Of a stretch of 64,000 nt of DNA, positions 32,065-42,303 are shown one piece after another. The number at the start of each line of letters is the position of its first letter. Within the stretch, counting starts at the first letter, position 1. The translations under genes and the position numbers were made by a program. This DNA is from Mesodorylaimus sp. YZB2_4. Its lineage: Eukaryota; Nematoda; Enoplea; Dorylaimida; Dorylaimidae. The notes under the pieces were generated by a model. That model was not told where the DNA came from. It searched no databases and worked only from the letters and a program-made list of their open reading frames with translations. The stretch is from positions 434,001 to 498,000 of the forward strand of contig JASANH010000735.1 of assembly GCA_030248295.1 (NCBI GenBank), in the 5' to 3' direction.

Positions 32065-34239
32065 GGCCAAATATGGTTCTAGTGATGGGGTAAATGGGGG
32101 ACGGGGATCATGACAATGTAATTCGATACGATCTTCGGTCCTGCTGACCACGATCGGAAAGTAGGATCTAGAAAAATAAGATCAAGTTCAGACAAAGTGT
32201 TCACACCAACAACTCCGAGTGTTGACGCGTATCGTATTCGTGAGAGCTAGCATTTGAGAAAGTCGAGTTAAAGAAGCTTTCAAAACGTCTTTGCTTTTGG
32301 GTCGCCTTTAAATCTTTACATATTCAAGTCGGGCGTCTGTTGGCGCGAGGAGCTGCCACCCGTCCAATATTCGCAGTTACGTCGTTCATAAAGTCCAAAC
32401 CTATTTCTTGCTCGAACCACCCAAAAGTTGTGCGACGACAGTTGGCGCCGCCACTGAAAGCCTAGTCAATCGCGGAGCGAATAAGGCCCAGAAATTTCTC
32501 TGCTCACTCAAATACTAAAGCAACCTATCGAAAATTAAAATTACTCCTGTGCACTGGCCGCTTGTACTAGCAGCTCTGGAATGAAAAATCTTGGACTTTC
32601 TTCTTGGACTACTCGCAACGAGCTTGCCACTCCGTCAATCCCCTCCGTGGACGGGCTGGACAAATGGCCGGGGGAAGTCAGAGATGATGAAAGGGCATCA
32701 GTTGTCGACGAGTGGACACAACAGTACATGATATCAAGTGGCTTATTGCTGCGTCTGCTCGCACAGTGCCGCCATTCCGACTCAAATCTCATCCCAGTCA
32801 AAAACCAGGCTGCTCCTTTTTGAATAAAGAATCGGACGTCCTGCAAGTGGCCGACTGAATGAATAAAAGACATCAATGATTCGGCGTACAAACACACACG
32901 AAACAGTAAAAACCTTGCATTTCCCGACAGCTGCTTTCCCGCACACTCCTTCAAATTTATGATTTTTGACGGAAGGTAAAAACATGACAAGAGGAAAGTA
33001 TATAATAAGCGGAATAATGGTGGTTTCTGAAATATCTCGTCAATGCCGCGAGAAAATTGTTGGAAAAAGTTAAAACATGATCGAAAATGGGATGCTAGCA
33101 CAATCAATTTTGAGTTTGTGTTTCTCTGTTAACGTTAGCCCTGTTTTGCACTACCTTCTTCGACAGCAGATCCTGACAAGATTCTTGATGAAATGTCAGA
33201 GAAGCGTAGGGCTAAAATACAGTAGCTTTTTAGAGTTGATACACACACATTAGTTGAGAAAGGCACGATTGGGCTTGTCAGCGGGCGATGTGGATGTGAT
33301 GTATGATAGGCCACTGACCATGACACGACCCTGACTTGGTGTTTTGTGGTGCGGCGTACTTTTGTGTTAGCCGTGCGACCTGTGCAACTGATATTCACAT
33401 GATCAGTGACGGTCAAACTTACGATTAGACTGGTCAGGAGACCCCCTAGTACGGTGGGTAACTACTGATCAGTTACGGATCAGGTCCCTGGTGGCTCCGG
33501 TACGTGTGGAATGTGCGGTCAACACGATAAAACCCCCGACAGGGGCTGGTTGTGCTGAAGTTTGTAAGACCGGCCGCAAGCCTTGGCCCCACCTCGGATC
33601 AACAGGACCCTGGGGCTTGCCGATTGTTGTCCATGTCTAAGACCAGCCACGATGTCTCTGTTGTTCTTGTCGAAATGTATTGGCCACAGGGGAAAGTGAA
33701 GGACAGCTGCGCGCTCCGACGGCAAGACCAGTTTGAGTGGACAACGAGAATAAGACAAGGCTTGCACCGAGCAGCTTGTAAACAACACCAAAGTTTCTGA
33801 GGAATGCGACTACCTTGCAAAATGCCCGACAGGAACAGCCGTCTCAGAGATGACCATCATATTCTTACTAACAACAGAGACGCTGCTGTCACTTATACTC
33901 GTCTGTCGAAGCACCTGCCACGGGCGTCCTAGGCAGTGCGGGGGGGCTTTGCATAAACTGCTTTCAGTCAAGTACACACCAGGCACAGTAGATCCACCTG
34001 ATCAGGTAGCTCCCTTTGCATTGCACCTGCACTCGAGTCCGTGCTGGCCGTACTTACTGGCATCATGAATGGTCAGCCATTTTATATCGCACAAGCTACT
34101 TCGAACTGCTTTCAACCTGGTATTGCGTGGACATAAGGCACTTTGATCTTTGATCCAAGCCAAGGGTAAGGCACGGACCCGGGACCAGTTAGTCATAACC
34201 CTAATCTGACCTTTGTCATGTCGTGTCATTTTTTATCCA

Positions 34240-34520
34240 TAGCCAAGCACTCCAGGGCTATGCTCGGCACCGGGGTCGTGGCCTAGCGGGTCGGGGCACC
34301 GGGGTCGTGCCCCGGTGGGGTGGGGTAGTGGGATTGTCAATTATGTGTTCCTTGGCCCCCGAGTGTGCCTTATGGTGCTTGGCTATGGATAAAGTATGAC
34401 ATGACATGATGGACTAAGGAGCACATAGGTTGACAATCATTTTTTACCCAGGCGGGAGTCGAACCCTCCCTTCCAAGTGCGCACTTAGCGTGAAAGGCAG
34501 ACGACTACAGCTAGGCCGCG
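34240..34520. repeat. tRNA-derived SINE copies in opposite orientations
   Basis: The 3' tail consensus CATGTCATACTTTATCC, followed by TAGCCAAGCA, appears at about 34220-34250 (minus) and inverted at 34378-34405. The head read on the minus strand near 34450-34520 gives GGCCTAGCTGTAG and GGGTTCGACTCCCGCC, the A- and B-box arrangement of a tRNA-derived SINE. Other copies: 41.37-41.48, 47.46-47.62 and 55.55-55.62 kb. Confidence 0.6.
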
Positions 34521-34810
34521 ACCAAGGCCGTGATTTGTGTTTTCTTTCAGCCGTAAGCTAAATATAAGATGTACAGTTTTCTCTGCCACAAAGCAAAACG
34601 GCAGTAACAATTGATTTCTTATCATGACCTGATAACCCAAGGTACCCAAGGTAGCATGCCTTTTAATGCTTTGACACTTAAATCCTGAGCCCGTGATGCA
34701 TTGTAGCGCATAAATAACAAGCAGAGCACATGGTTATATTAACAAACACACTTAAAGTGCATGTTTTACCATATTGTGATCGACTGGGCTCGTATGACTG
34801 CAGGTAGACA

Positions 34811-34895
34811 CCGGATCAGGTCGGGTTGAACCCGACCCGACCCGACCCGACCCGAAAGTCTCTGACCCGAAATTTCGGGTCGGGTTGACCCGAAT
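34811..34895. repeat. CCCGA pentamer array
   Basis: Tandem GACCC/CCCGA pentamers (GACCCGACCCGACCCGAAAG core) flanked by inverted pieces reading TCGGGTTGAACCCGA and TTTCGGGTCGGGTTGACCCG. A second array lies about 0.95 kb away at 35767-35880, with the same CCCGAAATTT and CCCGAAAGT variants. Confidence 0.7.
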
Positions 34896-35766
34896 TCGTC
34901 ACAAGTAGTTGAAGTTCCGCGCGATAAAAACCATTCACAAATCATCAGAACGTGGTGGCGTTGGTGTAAAGGTGACTGTGAGAAAATATGAGATGGAGAC
35001 ATCTCACGCACGCGAATCTTCATCTTTTGTTATTCCCGTTATCCTTAGTAAATGCAATAACATTCCTTCATATTTCCCACAATAGTGGTCAAATAATTGT
35101 TTAAAAACCGTAGATCTAAAAGCGACGCGGGTCTGTCCACTGGAGACAAGATTTAACCAATCCGAATAATAGGCGTGAAAAATAGAGACAACTGTGTCAT
35201 AACTTTCGGAGTCTGAGACAGCTTATCCTTGGTTAAACAAAGAAATACCTAAATATATACGAGCCCCAGGCTAGAGTTGTGCTTACAAAGTCATATTGTG
35301 CTGGTCAATAGCTCCTGTCAGAACCTCCACTACTGATGGAGGGATGTGAGGGTACCTATCACTTTTGAACACAGCAAACTGTTTTGCAATGCTAACATGG
35401 ATGGTGGTCAAGGAGGCTATTATTGGTACATATTTGGTTTTTGGGTACAGACTATACTGCTCTTCCAGCCACATATACCCAGGAAGTTATGTCGTATTCA
35501 GGAATCAAACGTGATTATACACCCCTACGATGTAGATACCCCTACGACCTGCTAAAAGTTATCAATTCCTTCTTATGTTAGAGTATGGCTAGTTTCACTC
35601 ATTCATCAGAGTTGGCAAGAATGTTTATGAGAACTCTCACATATCCTCCCTTTGAAAGATTTTGTGCATGCATGCATGAAGCATATACTGCAAATCCTGG
35701 AGTCGAACAACTACGAAAAGGTTTCTGTAGCTGCTTATTGAAGTAACTTGCAAAATTTCTGTATTT

Positions 35767-35880
35767 TTGACCCGTTTGACCCGATCTTTCAAAAGAGTGA
35801 CCCGACCCGACCCGAAATTTTGCTGACCCGACCCGACCCGACCCGAAAGTTCCTGACCCGATCCGGGGTCAAACTGCAGG
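35767..35880. repeat. Second CCCGA pentamer array
   Basis: GACCCGACCCGACCCGAAAT and GACCCGACCCGACCCGAAAG blocks separated by TTTGCT, ending in GACCCGATCCGGGGTC. The wording is shared with the 34.81-kb array. Looser versions of the same motif occur at 48.36-48.44 and 49.31-49.40 kb. Confidence 0.7.
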
Positions 35881-38582
35881 GAGTGACCGGTGGTGATTTT
35901 GCACCACGCCAAAAGACCCCGGGGCAGCCAGCCGAGTCTTCTGAACTCTAGCTGACCTTGCACGCCAGGCCGTGGGCGACTCATCCGGTAGGCACCGCAT
36001 ATAACCAAGCCAGGCAGGCGTAGGAGGGAGTGTGGCCGAGCAAAGTCGATGGGACAAACCCTCCAACTGGACCAGCCAAGTCTTGCGGCTATAAATAGCG
36101 GCTGAAACATTATCTTTTCCCAGCCAGGGGGAGATACTGTAGATCTTTCTCCCACGCGCCATGCTCCACCAGGCACGAGGGTTACACGTCGAGGTGCTCC
36201 GAGTGGAGACTCAAGCCAAACGAGTAGACTGTCCCGGCTGTCGAACACTGACGGGCTGGGCTCGCAGCCCACCCATCGTCCGAGGAAGTTGTTGTCGAGT
36301 TCAGGATGCCCTCGCGTGGAGGTGCTTGAAGTGGAGACACGCAGAGGGAAGCTGCTGTGTGTGGTGGTCCCCGCACAGGCTCGCTTAGGGAGTCACTGCT
36401 GGCCGGCCAAGCAAATGGGCTTAACCCCTAGTTGGTCTCACTGTTTGCAGCATCAAGTAGCAACTGTACGATGCCTATGCTAGAAGATAGTTCTTCCTTT
36501 CGTACGATTCATGTTTCAATTGAAGTTATTATTGTTTTTGGGCCCTTTTGGGGGGTTTCCCGCCCCCCTTTAGAACCCCCTTATCCCTATTTATAATTTT
36601 TTTGGCACCCCTCCCCCCCCCTCCACCCTATCACCCCCCCCACTTTTTAAAAAATAGCTGCTTGGTGTCGAAGATATAAAAACACCCCTTAGCCCTGTGT
36701 TATAACATGCGTTGGGTCTGTGGACCCAAGAGTTCGACCAACTACGGGTTAAAGCCCACAATACAGTTTAAAAAACCCAAGTCTTCGACCGTCCACGGCT
36801 GAAACATCACCCTGGCGGGTAACGCTCCCAGCTGCCAGCTCCATGCAACGAATGGATTGCCAGACGACAACACCAAACGCTAGCAAATCGTGTGAGTCCA
36901 GTTTCTCTGAATGCAACCAAGGACAGTTCCATAACGTTGGAAAATCCAGAGTGGTTGCATGTGGATTGCATGCTTTCTTCTAGGATACACCTGGTCCAGC
37001 TACCCAATCTCCAACCTGACCTCCACTCCTGGCCTTCCACTCTTGATCCATGGCCAGATCCATGTGGAACCTTAACAAATCCTGAATGGTTCCATGTGGA
37101 CTGCAGGATTTCATATGAATCCACGTGCGTGGCGTGGAAATTTGAATTCCATATAGACCCATCCTGCAAACGCGTGGAAGAGGAATCGATAATGAAGGGA
37201 CACATTATCCACGAACTGGGGGGCAGGCCAGCTCAATTTTACGCCAACACATTTTCATGTGTGATAACATATCATGGTGAAATGGACACGGCAGGAACTA
37301 CCGCGAAACTGAAAAAGATGGCGTAATGAGTTGAAGTGTCCACTCTTATACGCATGGCCGTATAGTTGGCGTGGTTTTATGCACGGCCCCATGATTTATC
37401 AGACCGAAAACACTGCCTTCTTATTGCAAGCATTGGCATATGTGCTTCTACCAGGGTAAAACTTGGGTCAGCGCAACCACGCTTCGTGTACTCTCGATCA
37501 AGCGCGTGGTCGCCCATGACGTTCTCCTCATTCCCCTAAATAGGAAGTAGTTGGACGCAGAACGACTTCTAATCGCAGATGAGGTCACGAAATGCAAACA
37601 TGTCACTGATATTCAGTCCTAATCGCGTATGAAAGCGTAAATTATGTTGGCAAGCCTGCAACGAGAACATTTCTCTCTTCGCACGACCATCAGTCTTTAG
37701 TCCAGTCCACGTTTTAAGCGAATGACGCTTACGATCAGTGCACACGGCTGTTTGTGAATTTTTATCACGGAAACAGTCCTCTGTGCAAAGTTTGCTCCGT
37801 TTTGTGCCTGGGAGCTGCCTCGGACGCCCACTCGGTGTAAGGTCCATCAGCCTAAGCAGCGAGCGCCTTACGCTTATCCGATTTTCTATGTCGATCGAAT
37901 AAGCCGTTGGAGCCTGCTTACAGTATACGAGTATGTCACGATAAAATAACATCGTCTGCTCCTCGAATAAGCAGCTTATTTCATGACGCGCGAGCCGAGT
38001 TTTTAGACATTTTATGCGTACATTGAACACGCGGAGTGCCCTGCTCATAAACAAGCTAATTAGCTGTTTTTCTGCCGTCTACAACAAAACTCACAATTTC
38101 ATCTCGCACTGCTAATTACAACCTGTAAAAACACCCGTTCGCAACAGGTGTCACATAACAATCGTCATATTCACAAATAACCTAGTACGGATGGTAGCAG
38201 GGAAAAATGAGGCCGAGACAACATCGGGATTAAACTTCTCGTATGAACGAGGTTCGGCTTAAACCGTCATCTGATCCCTGCCGACGCAACATCCTGCTGC
38301 TACTAGTTGGAATTTCCGTTTCCGAGCATCATACAATTTCCCACATTTCGCACATTGGCCGCAGGCTAGTTGTGCCAAGCACAAATCAAGACGTGGGGAG
38401 CACTGACCCAGGTTTTCTAATCCGACAGCTTTCAAGTTTCAAATAATTTTGAAAATGGCGGTAAACGCAACTAGCCTGCGCATAGTGTGCGCAAGGCGGG
38501 AAATCGCATGAAGCGCGCGAAAAAGACATTTGAAAATTTAAAATGATGTTTAGCAAAAAAACAAAGAATATAAAATTTTGTG

Positions 38583-40117
38583 CTACATCAAGTTACATGT
38601 GGTTGATTTTTTCGTCTGACTAAGCTCTTTTCTAATGGACGTCGCATTTTGACTGGCATTCAAACTGAAACGACCACTGCGAGTTTTCTCATCAATCAAT
38701 GCCAATAGTTGGGACCAAGGCGGTCGATCTTCGGTCGATTGACATTTATGAATATAAAACATTTTCCCTCGATTATTTAATAATACTTCACCGCCTAATT
38801 GATAAAGATCTTTCTTAGAGTCGTCCAATAATTGAGCATCATTGGCTTTCATAGCCGAAGCTAAAATACAACGTTCCGATGTACGGCACATGTTCCAAAC
38901 GGAAATTGGAAAATGAAAAGCTGCGATAAATTCGCCTCGTTCGTCGGCCAAGACGGGCAAATTCAAACCAATCAATTGACGCCATTTTTTACCCCCTTCT
39001 TTCGTACCCTTACACACAACGACCACATTGCACAAACGTTGATGAAATTCGTCCACTTGACTATGTAAGTCTAACACGTATCGTTCACTAATACGTCATC
39101 CGAAGAAGCGAACCAGGACAAAGAGAGTGAAATTTCCATATTTATGATTTAGACAAGAATTAAGCGTTATTTCGCGTTCGGTATCACAATCGATAAGTCG
39201 TAGTTTTTCTGAAAAAAACCTTTTAGAGAATCGTAATAATAGCAGCAGCACTCTATAGCATCTCTAGTGATAAGAGGCAGATCTTATTAGAAAAAACGGG
39301 AAGAGAAGCTGCATCGAGAAGGGAAGCCAGAGGCAGTCAAGAATAGAACAGAGGCAGCATACCCGTTCGTATGGCGGAAAAAAAGAAGAGAAAGCAGCGA
39401 AACGTACTTGTAACCTTACCATACTCGAAATTTTCCCTAGTTATTAAACTTTTGCTCTGACTACTCAATGAAAGATCGATCAATTTTAGTAACTGGTCCC
39501 ACGATGTTTCCACTTTCTCCAGTTGGTGATCTGGAAAACACAAGCTTCAGTGCTTCAACTACAAAGAAACACTCGGCACGCTTACTTTCATTGAGTCCTA
39601 CTCTTTTACACAATTCATCGATTTGTTCTCTATTTTGAACATTCAGCTTATCGAAGGCGATGGCGTACGGTTTGACCAGCACATCCACGAAATCTACGTT
39701 CCGAAAGTATTGTACGATAGCATTTCGCGATGTGCCAGTTCCATTTTCGACGCTGCTCTTTTCGGCATCGCTGAACATATTCTCGACATTGACGCGAGTT
39801 GCGTCAATTTCTTTGCACAACTCTATCAAAACGGAGGTTAAGCATTCTAGACTGGGCGAGATAGGTCGCGGTATGGACTTGGATCGAGCGGCCATTTCGG
39901 TCTTGCTCGTCGATTGGTCAATGGCCGAGGACGGTACGTGGATGGAACATTGCGTGCCTGCATCGGCGCTCACGACGGGTGCCATGGCCGTCGTCGAGCA
40001 ACTATCCGCTTTGCTCGAACTCGAAGAAGCCGACGAGATGAGCGGAGGAAAGCTCGAGGCGAGATTAAGATCCTCCGCGATGACGTGCCCATTCTCAGCC
40101 CATTCTTGTCGGTACAT
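38583..40117 (-). CDS. Candidate selenoprotein: PRXL2/SelU-type thioredoxin-fold protein with N-terminal extension
   Basis: Three exons (minus): 40117-39586, 39530-39420 and 39208-38583, all junctions phase 1. Reading through one in-frame TGA (39096-39098) gives 422 aa with the TGA as residue 252. The C-terminal domain (about 215-380) follows AhpC/TSA-like PRXL2 proteins (SelU family): KLRLIDCD..ITL, the strand FTLFVLVRFFG, then UGA-Arg-Ile-Ser, ERYVLDLHSQV, NVVVVCKG, LNLPVLADERGEF, and LGGEVLLNNRGKMFYIHKC..DRPPW. In Cys relatives the active site is FLCxxC; here the first Cys position is UGA and the second is Ser. The N-terminal roughly 220 residues, with a low-complexity Ser/Ala start, match nothing I know. 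SelU-type proteins are thought to be redox enzymes. The alternative, a nonsense-mutated gene, is less likely given the exact position. The start ATG at 40117 is tentative. Confidence 0.75.
39096..39098 (-). other. In-frame UGA, probable selenocysteine codon
   Basis: TGA follows TTC TTC GGA and precedes CGT ATT AGT in an otherwise open 626-nt exon. It aligns with the first, redox-active Cys of the PRXL2 CxxC motif. There is no room for an intron around it: the frame is coding on both sides, and only about 14 nt separate the UGA from the nearest downstream AG. I did not find a convincing SECIS by eye. Confidence 0.7.
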
Positions 40118-40531
40118 GATGACTCGTTTAATTAATTGCTATAGCGACGATGACCTGCACCAGCGAAATGCTCTCTGATATTTGCCGTTTCTATGAAGAA
40201 ATGAATTGGAAAGACGCTATTTTCCACGAGCCTATGGGCGGTAAAGTTTAGACATTGTTCCACATGGGAAAATCCATCTTTGGCGCGCACGCCTTCCAGT
40301 TAACGAGCTTTGATGGAAGAAGGCGTGCGAACGACGCCAGTTCACCCTCCGCCCATTGACGTCAATGAAGTGGGGATCGGAAAGGACAGGTTCGAATTGA
40401 CCTGTGCCATTCACTCGCTAGTCGAGCACCTGAAACGTGACGTGGCTGGCTCGTTGGAAGAAGTGAACTGGTCGATTTCTAGGCCTAATGAGGCCCGACA
40501 GCAGGCAATCTGATAAACACTGCATTGATTA

Positions 40532-42303
40532 CTATTCGCGTCTCCTGTGGCTCGCATCGATAAGCAATACCGGCTCGCAGTCGCTGATAGCGAAGCGGGC
40601 TTGTGGCCCGGGAAAAGATGAGGCGGGGATTGACAATGCCCTCGTTGGGGTCTTGATAACCTGCCTTCTTCCATCCCTACCATTTCCGACCTGTCTGCTG
40701 GACCTAATTTGAGCTTGAGCTAAAGAAACTGACAAACTATAAGTTCAAAAATGAACCAGCTTCAGCATTGCTCGAATTCCACCCGACTCGGCTCCTGCGG
40801 CCTTTCAAATCTAGCTATGAACATGATCAAGATACAAACACAAACACTTGAACCTTGGCCAATCTAGCGATTCAGTGTAAAATTTGAGTATACTGCGTCT
40901 TGGTTGGTCTTCAATCATATGGCCATTTCTCTTTCACTATCTCACCTGGTGATGCCCAAAGTTCACCCCGCCAGCAGGCCATAAACTGGAAGAACTCTGG
41001 CGGAACAGAAATGTCGCGATCGAATACTGGCATCAGCCTGGCGTAGGACGTGTCCTGTCACAATTAGGGATTGAGACAGTGGCGAAGAGATAGCGGCAAC
41101 CACCAGTTCCCCTCTGGGACCCCGTTTTGTGGGTCTTCGACTGTGGTCGACCTTACGATTAGATCAACACACGACCAAGACGGTGTCATGGTTCCAGTGC
41201 ACTCGTCAGATCGTGGTACTGGTGCCTGGAGCGTAGATTGCTGCAACCAACGCACCCAGGCGGCAGAAGACACAGGACACTGTAGACACGGCTGCATGCT
41301 GCTGATGACTGTGCCAACACGAGTTTTCGAGCTAAAATCTACTGCATCTAGTGACAGCGCCGTCGAAGACTCATGTCATGTCATGTCGTACTTTATCCCT
41401 AGCCAAGCACTATACAACACACATTTGGCAATCATTTTGTACCGAGGCGGGAGTCGAACCCTCCCCTTGTAAGTGCAACTGGTGTATGGTGCAATCACTG
41501 CATAAAGACTCTTCGTCTCACCAATACAAGGCGAGGCGAAAAGTCCTGATTGACTGAGACTTCGCGCGGCTCATCATCAGCTTGCAAGCTCATTGTACTC
41601 ACGATGGTGAATCAACCTGGAACTGATTGTGAGTCATGCTGCGCGGTGTCAGTCAGGCTGGGCACCCAGGTGGCGGCAGATGTGAGAGACCGAAGTCTCT
41701 GGGAAAAGGACCTGCGAATGGAGGGAGGCAAGCGTCGCGACTACACCTGTCGCCCAAGTGGTTGACGGCTACCAGCCAAGGGAGATCGATCTCCCAGCCG
41801 CCAGCAATGCATCACAATATTCTAGCCCAAAATTCTTGTCACAGCCTCTCCTTGTCGCGGATTGGTGAGCAACCGCGAGTGATGTAAAGAAGGACGATAG
41901 ATGATACTTTACACCCACTAAGCTATGGTTATCGTGTTAGGACGCAGCAACAGGGGCCTTTTCCGCTATACTGTCATAGTGTACGGTCGGTTCGAAACAA
42001 GTCTATATATATATACGCTAGTTTCGTTACGCATTCCCCGCAAACAAGGCACGCGTCCGTCACCAACGACTACCGATTCGCGTCACTCCTAAACTGAGAT
42101 ACTTCGAGTGGGCCCCTTACGTTCTTCAATGATTTGGCGCAAAGGTTGAAGTGTGAGATCGATTTTTCTGCAAGAAAATCGCTTATAGCTCGTTTCAAGT
42201 CTCGCAAACCACCGTCTGTGATCCGTCTATTTATTGGAATGGCAGTCAATCTCAATTTAGGAAAGATTTTGGCAAGAATTTCTGCCGGACTATGAAGATC
42301 CCC
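40532..42303 (-). CDS. 3' part of an unrecognised multi-exon gene
   Basis: I do not recognise this gene. Four candidate exons (minus) join in phase: about 42303-42121 (start uncertain; AEILAKIFPKLRLTAIPIN, then GGLRDLKRAISDFLAEK), 41279-41157 (AAWVRWLQQS, DECTGTMTPSWSCVDLI), 41054-40946 (SYARLMPVFDRDISVPPEFF, then MACWRGELW) and 40719-40532 (a basic, Ser/Pro-rich tail ending IDASHRRRE). Donors are GTAAGG, GTAAGG and GTGAGA; acceptors CTACAG, TGACAG and TTTAG. The roughly 0.8-kb first intron holds SINE copies. More 5' exons must lie above 42.3 kb. The first exon may belong to a different gene. Confidence 0.4.
41378..41480 (-). repeat. tRNA-derived SINE copy
   Basis: Read on the minus strand: B-box-like GGTTCGACTCCCGCC, then the tail matching GGATAAAGTACGACATGACA. 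Same family as 34.24-34.52 and 47.46-47.62 kb. Located in an intron of the unrecognised gene. Confidence 0.55.

Larger units (their letters stand above)
32065..38582. other. Large gene-poor intergenic region
   Basis: 6.5 kb without a supported gene. An open minus frame at 32541-33107 lacks clear splice sites. 34.24-34.52 kb holds tRNA-like SINE copies, 34.81-34.90 and 35.77-35.88 kb hold CCCGA arrays, and 36.0-36.4 kb is a dispersed repeat. 36.55-36.65 kb is C-rich low complexity, and 36.93-37.15 kb has internal near-duplicate TGGTT(G/C)CATGTGGA units. 37.5-38.58 kb is downstream of the candidate selenoprotein and should contain its 3'UTR. Confidence 0.5.

Noticed and set aside
32541-33107. 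188-codon minus-strand open frame
   Set aside because: The second half looks somewhat protein-like, but no convincing acceptor or homology was found and the first half is Phe/Leu-rich low complexity.
34811-34895. Interstitial telomeric repeat
   Set aside because: The CCCGA pentamer is not a known animal telomere unit, and the array is short and flanked by inverted copies.
36892-37326. 144-codon open frame on the plus strand
   Set aside because: Built on near-duplicate TGGTT(G/C)CATGTGGA units; looks like repeat-derived sequence kept open by chance.
37569-38054. 161-codon open frame on the minus strand
   Set aside because: No splice sites in phase and no recognisable protein pattern; it lies in the likely 3' flank of the SelU-like gene.
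38221-38280. Possible SECIS with ATGA near 38270 and GGGAT/ATCCC flanks
   Set aside because: No AA-bearing apical loop on a helix II that leads back to a 3' GA. The middle instead forms a separate CTCG/CGAG hairpin. Not strong enough to call.
39096-39098. UGA explained as an intron or a pseudogene stop
   Set aside because: Coding sequence is continuous on both sides and only about 14 nt separate the UGA from the next AG, too short for an intron. The rest of the domain is intact, and the position is exactly that of the catalytic cysteine.
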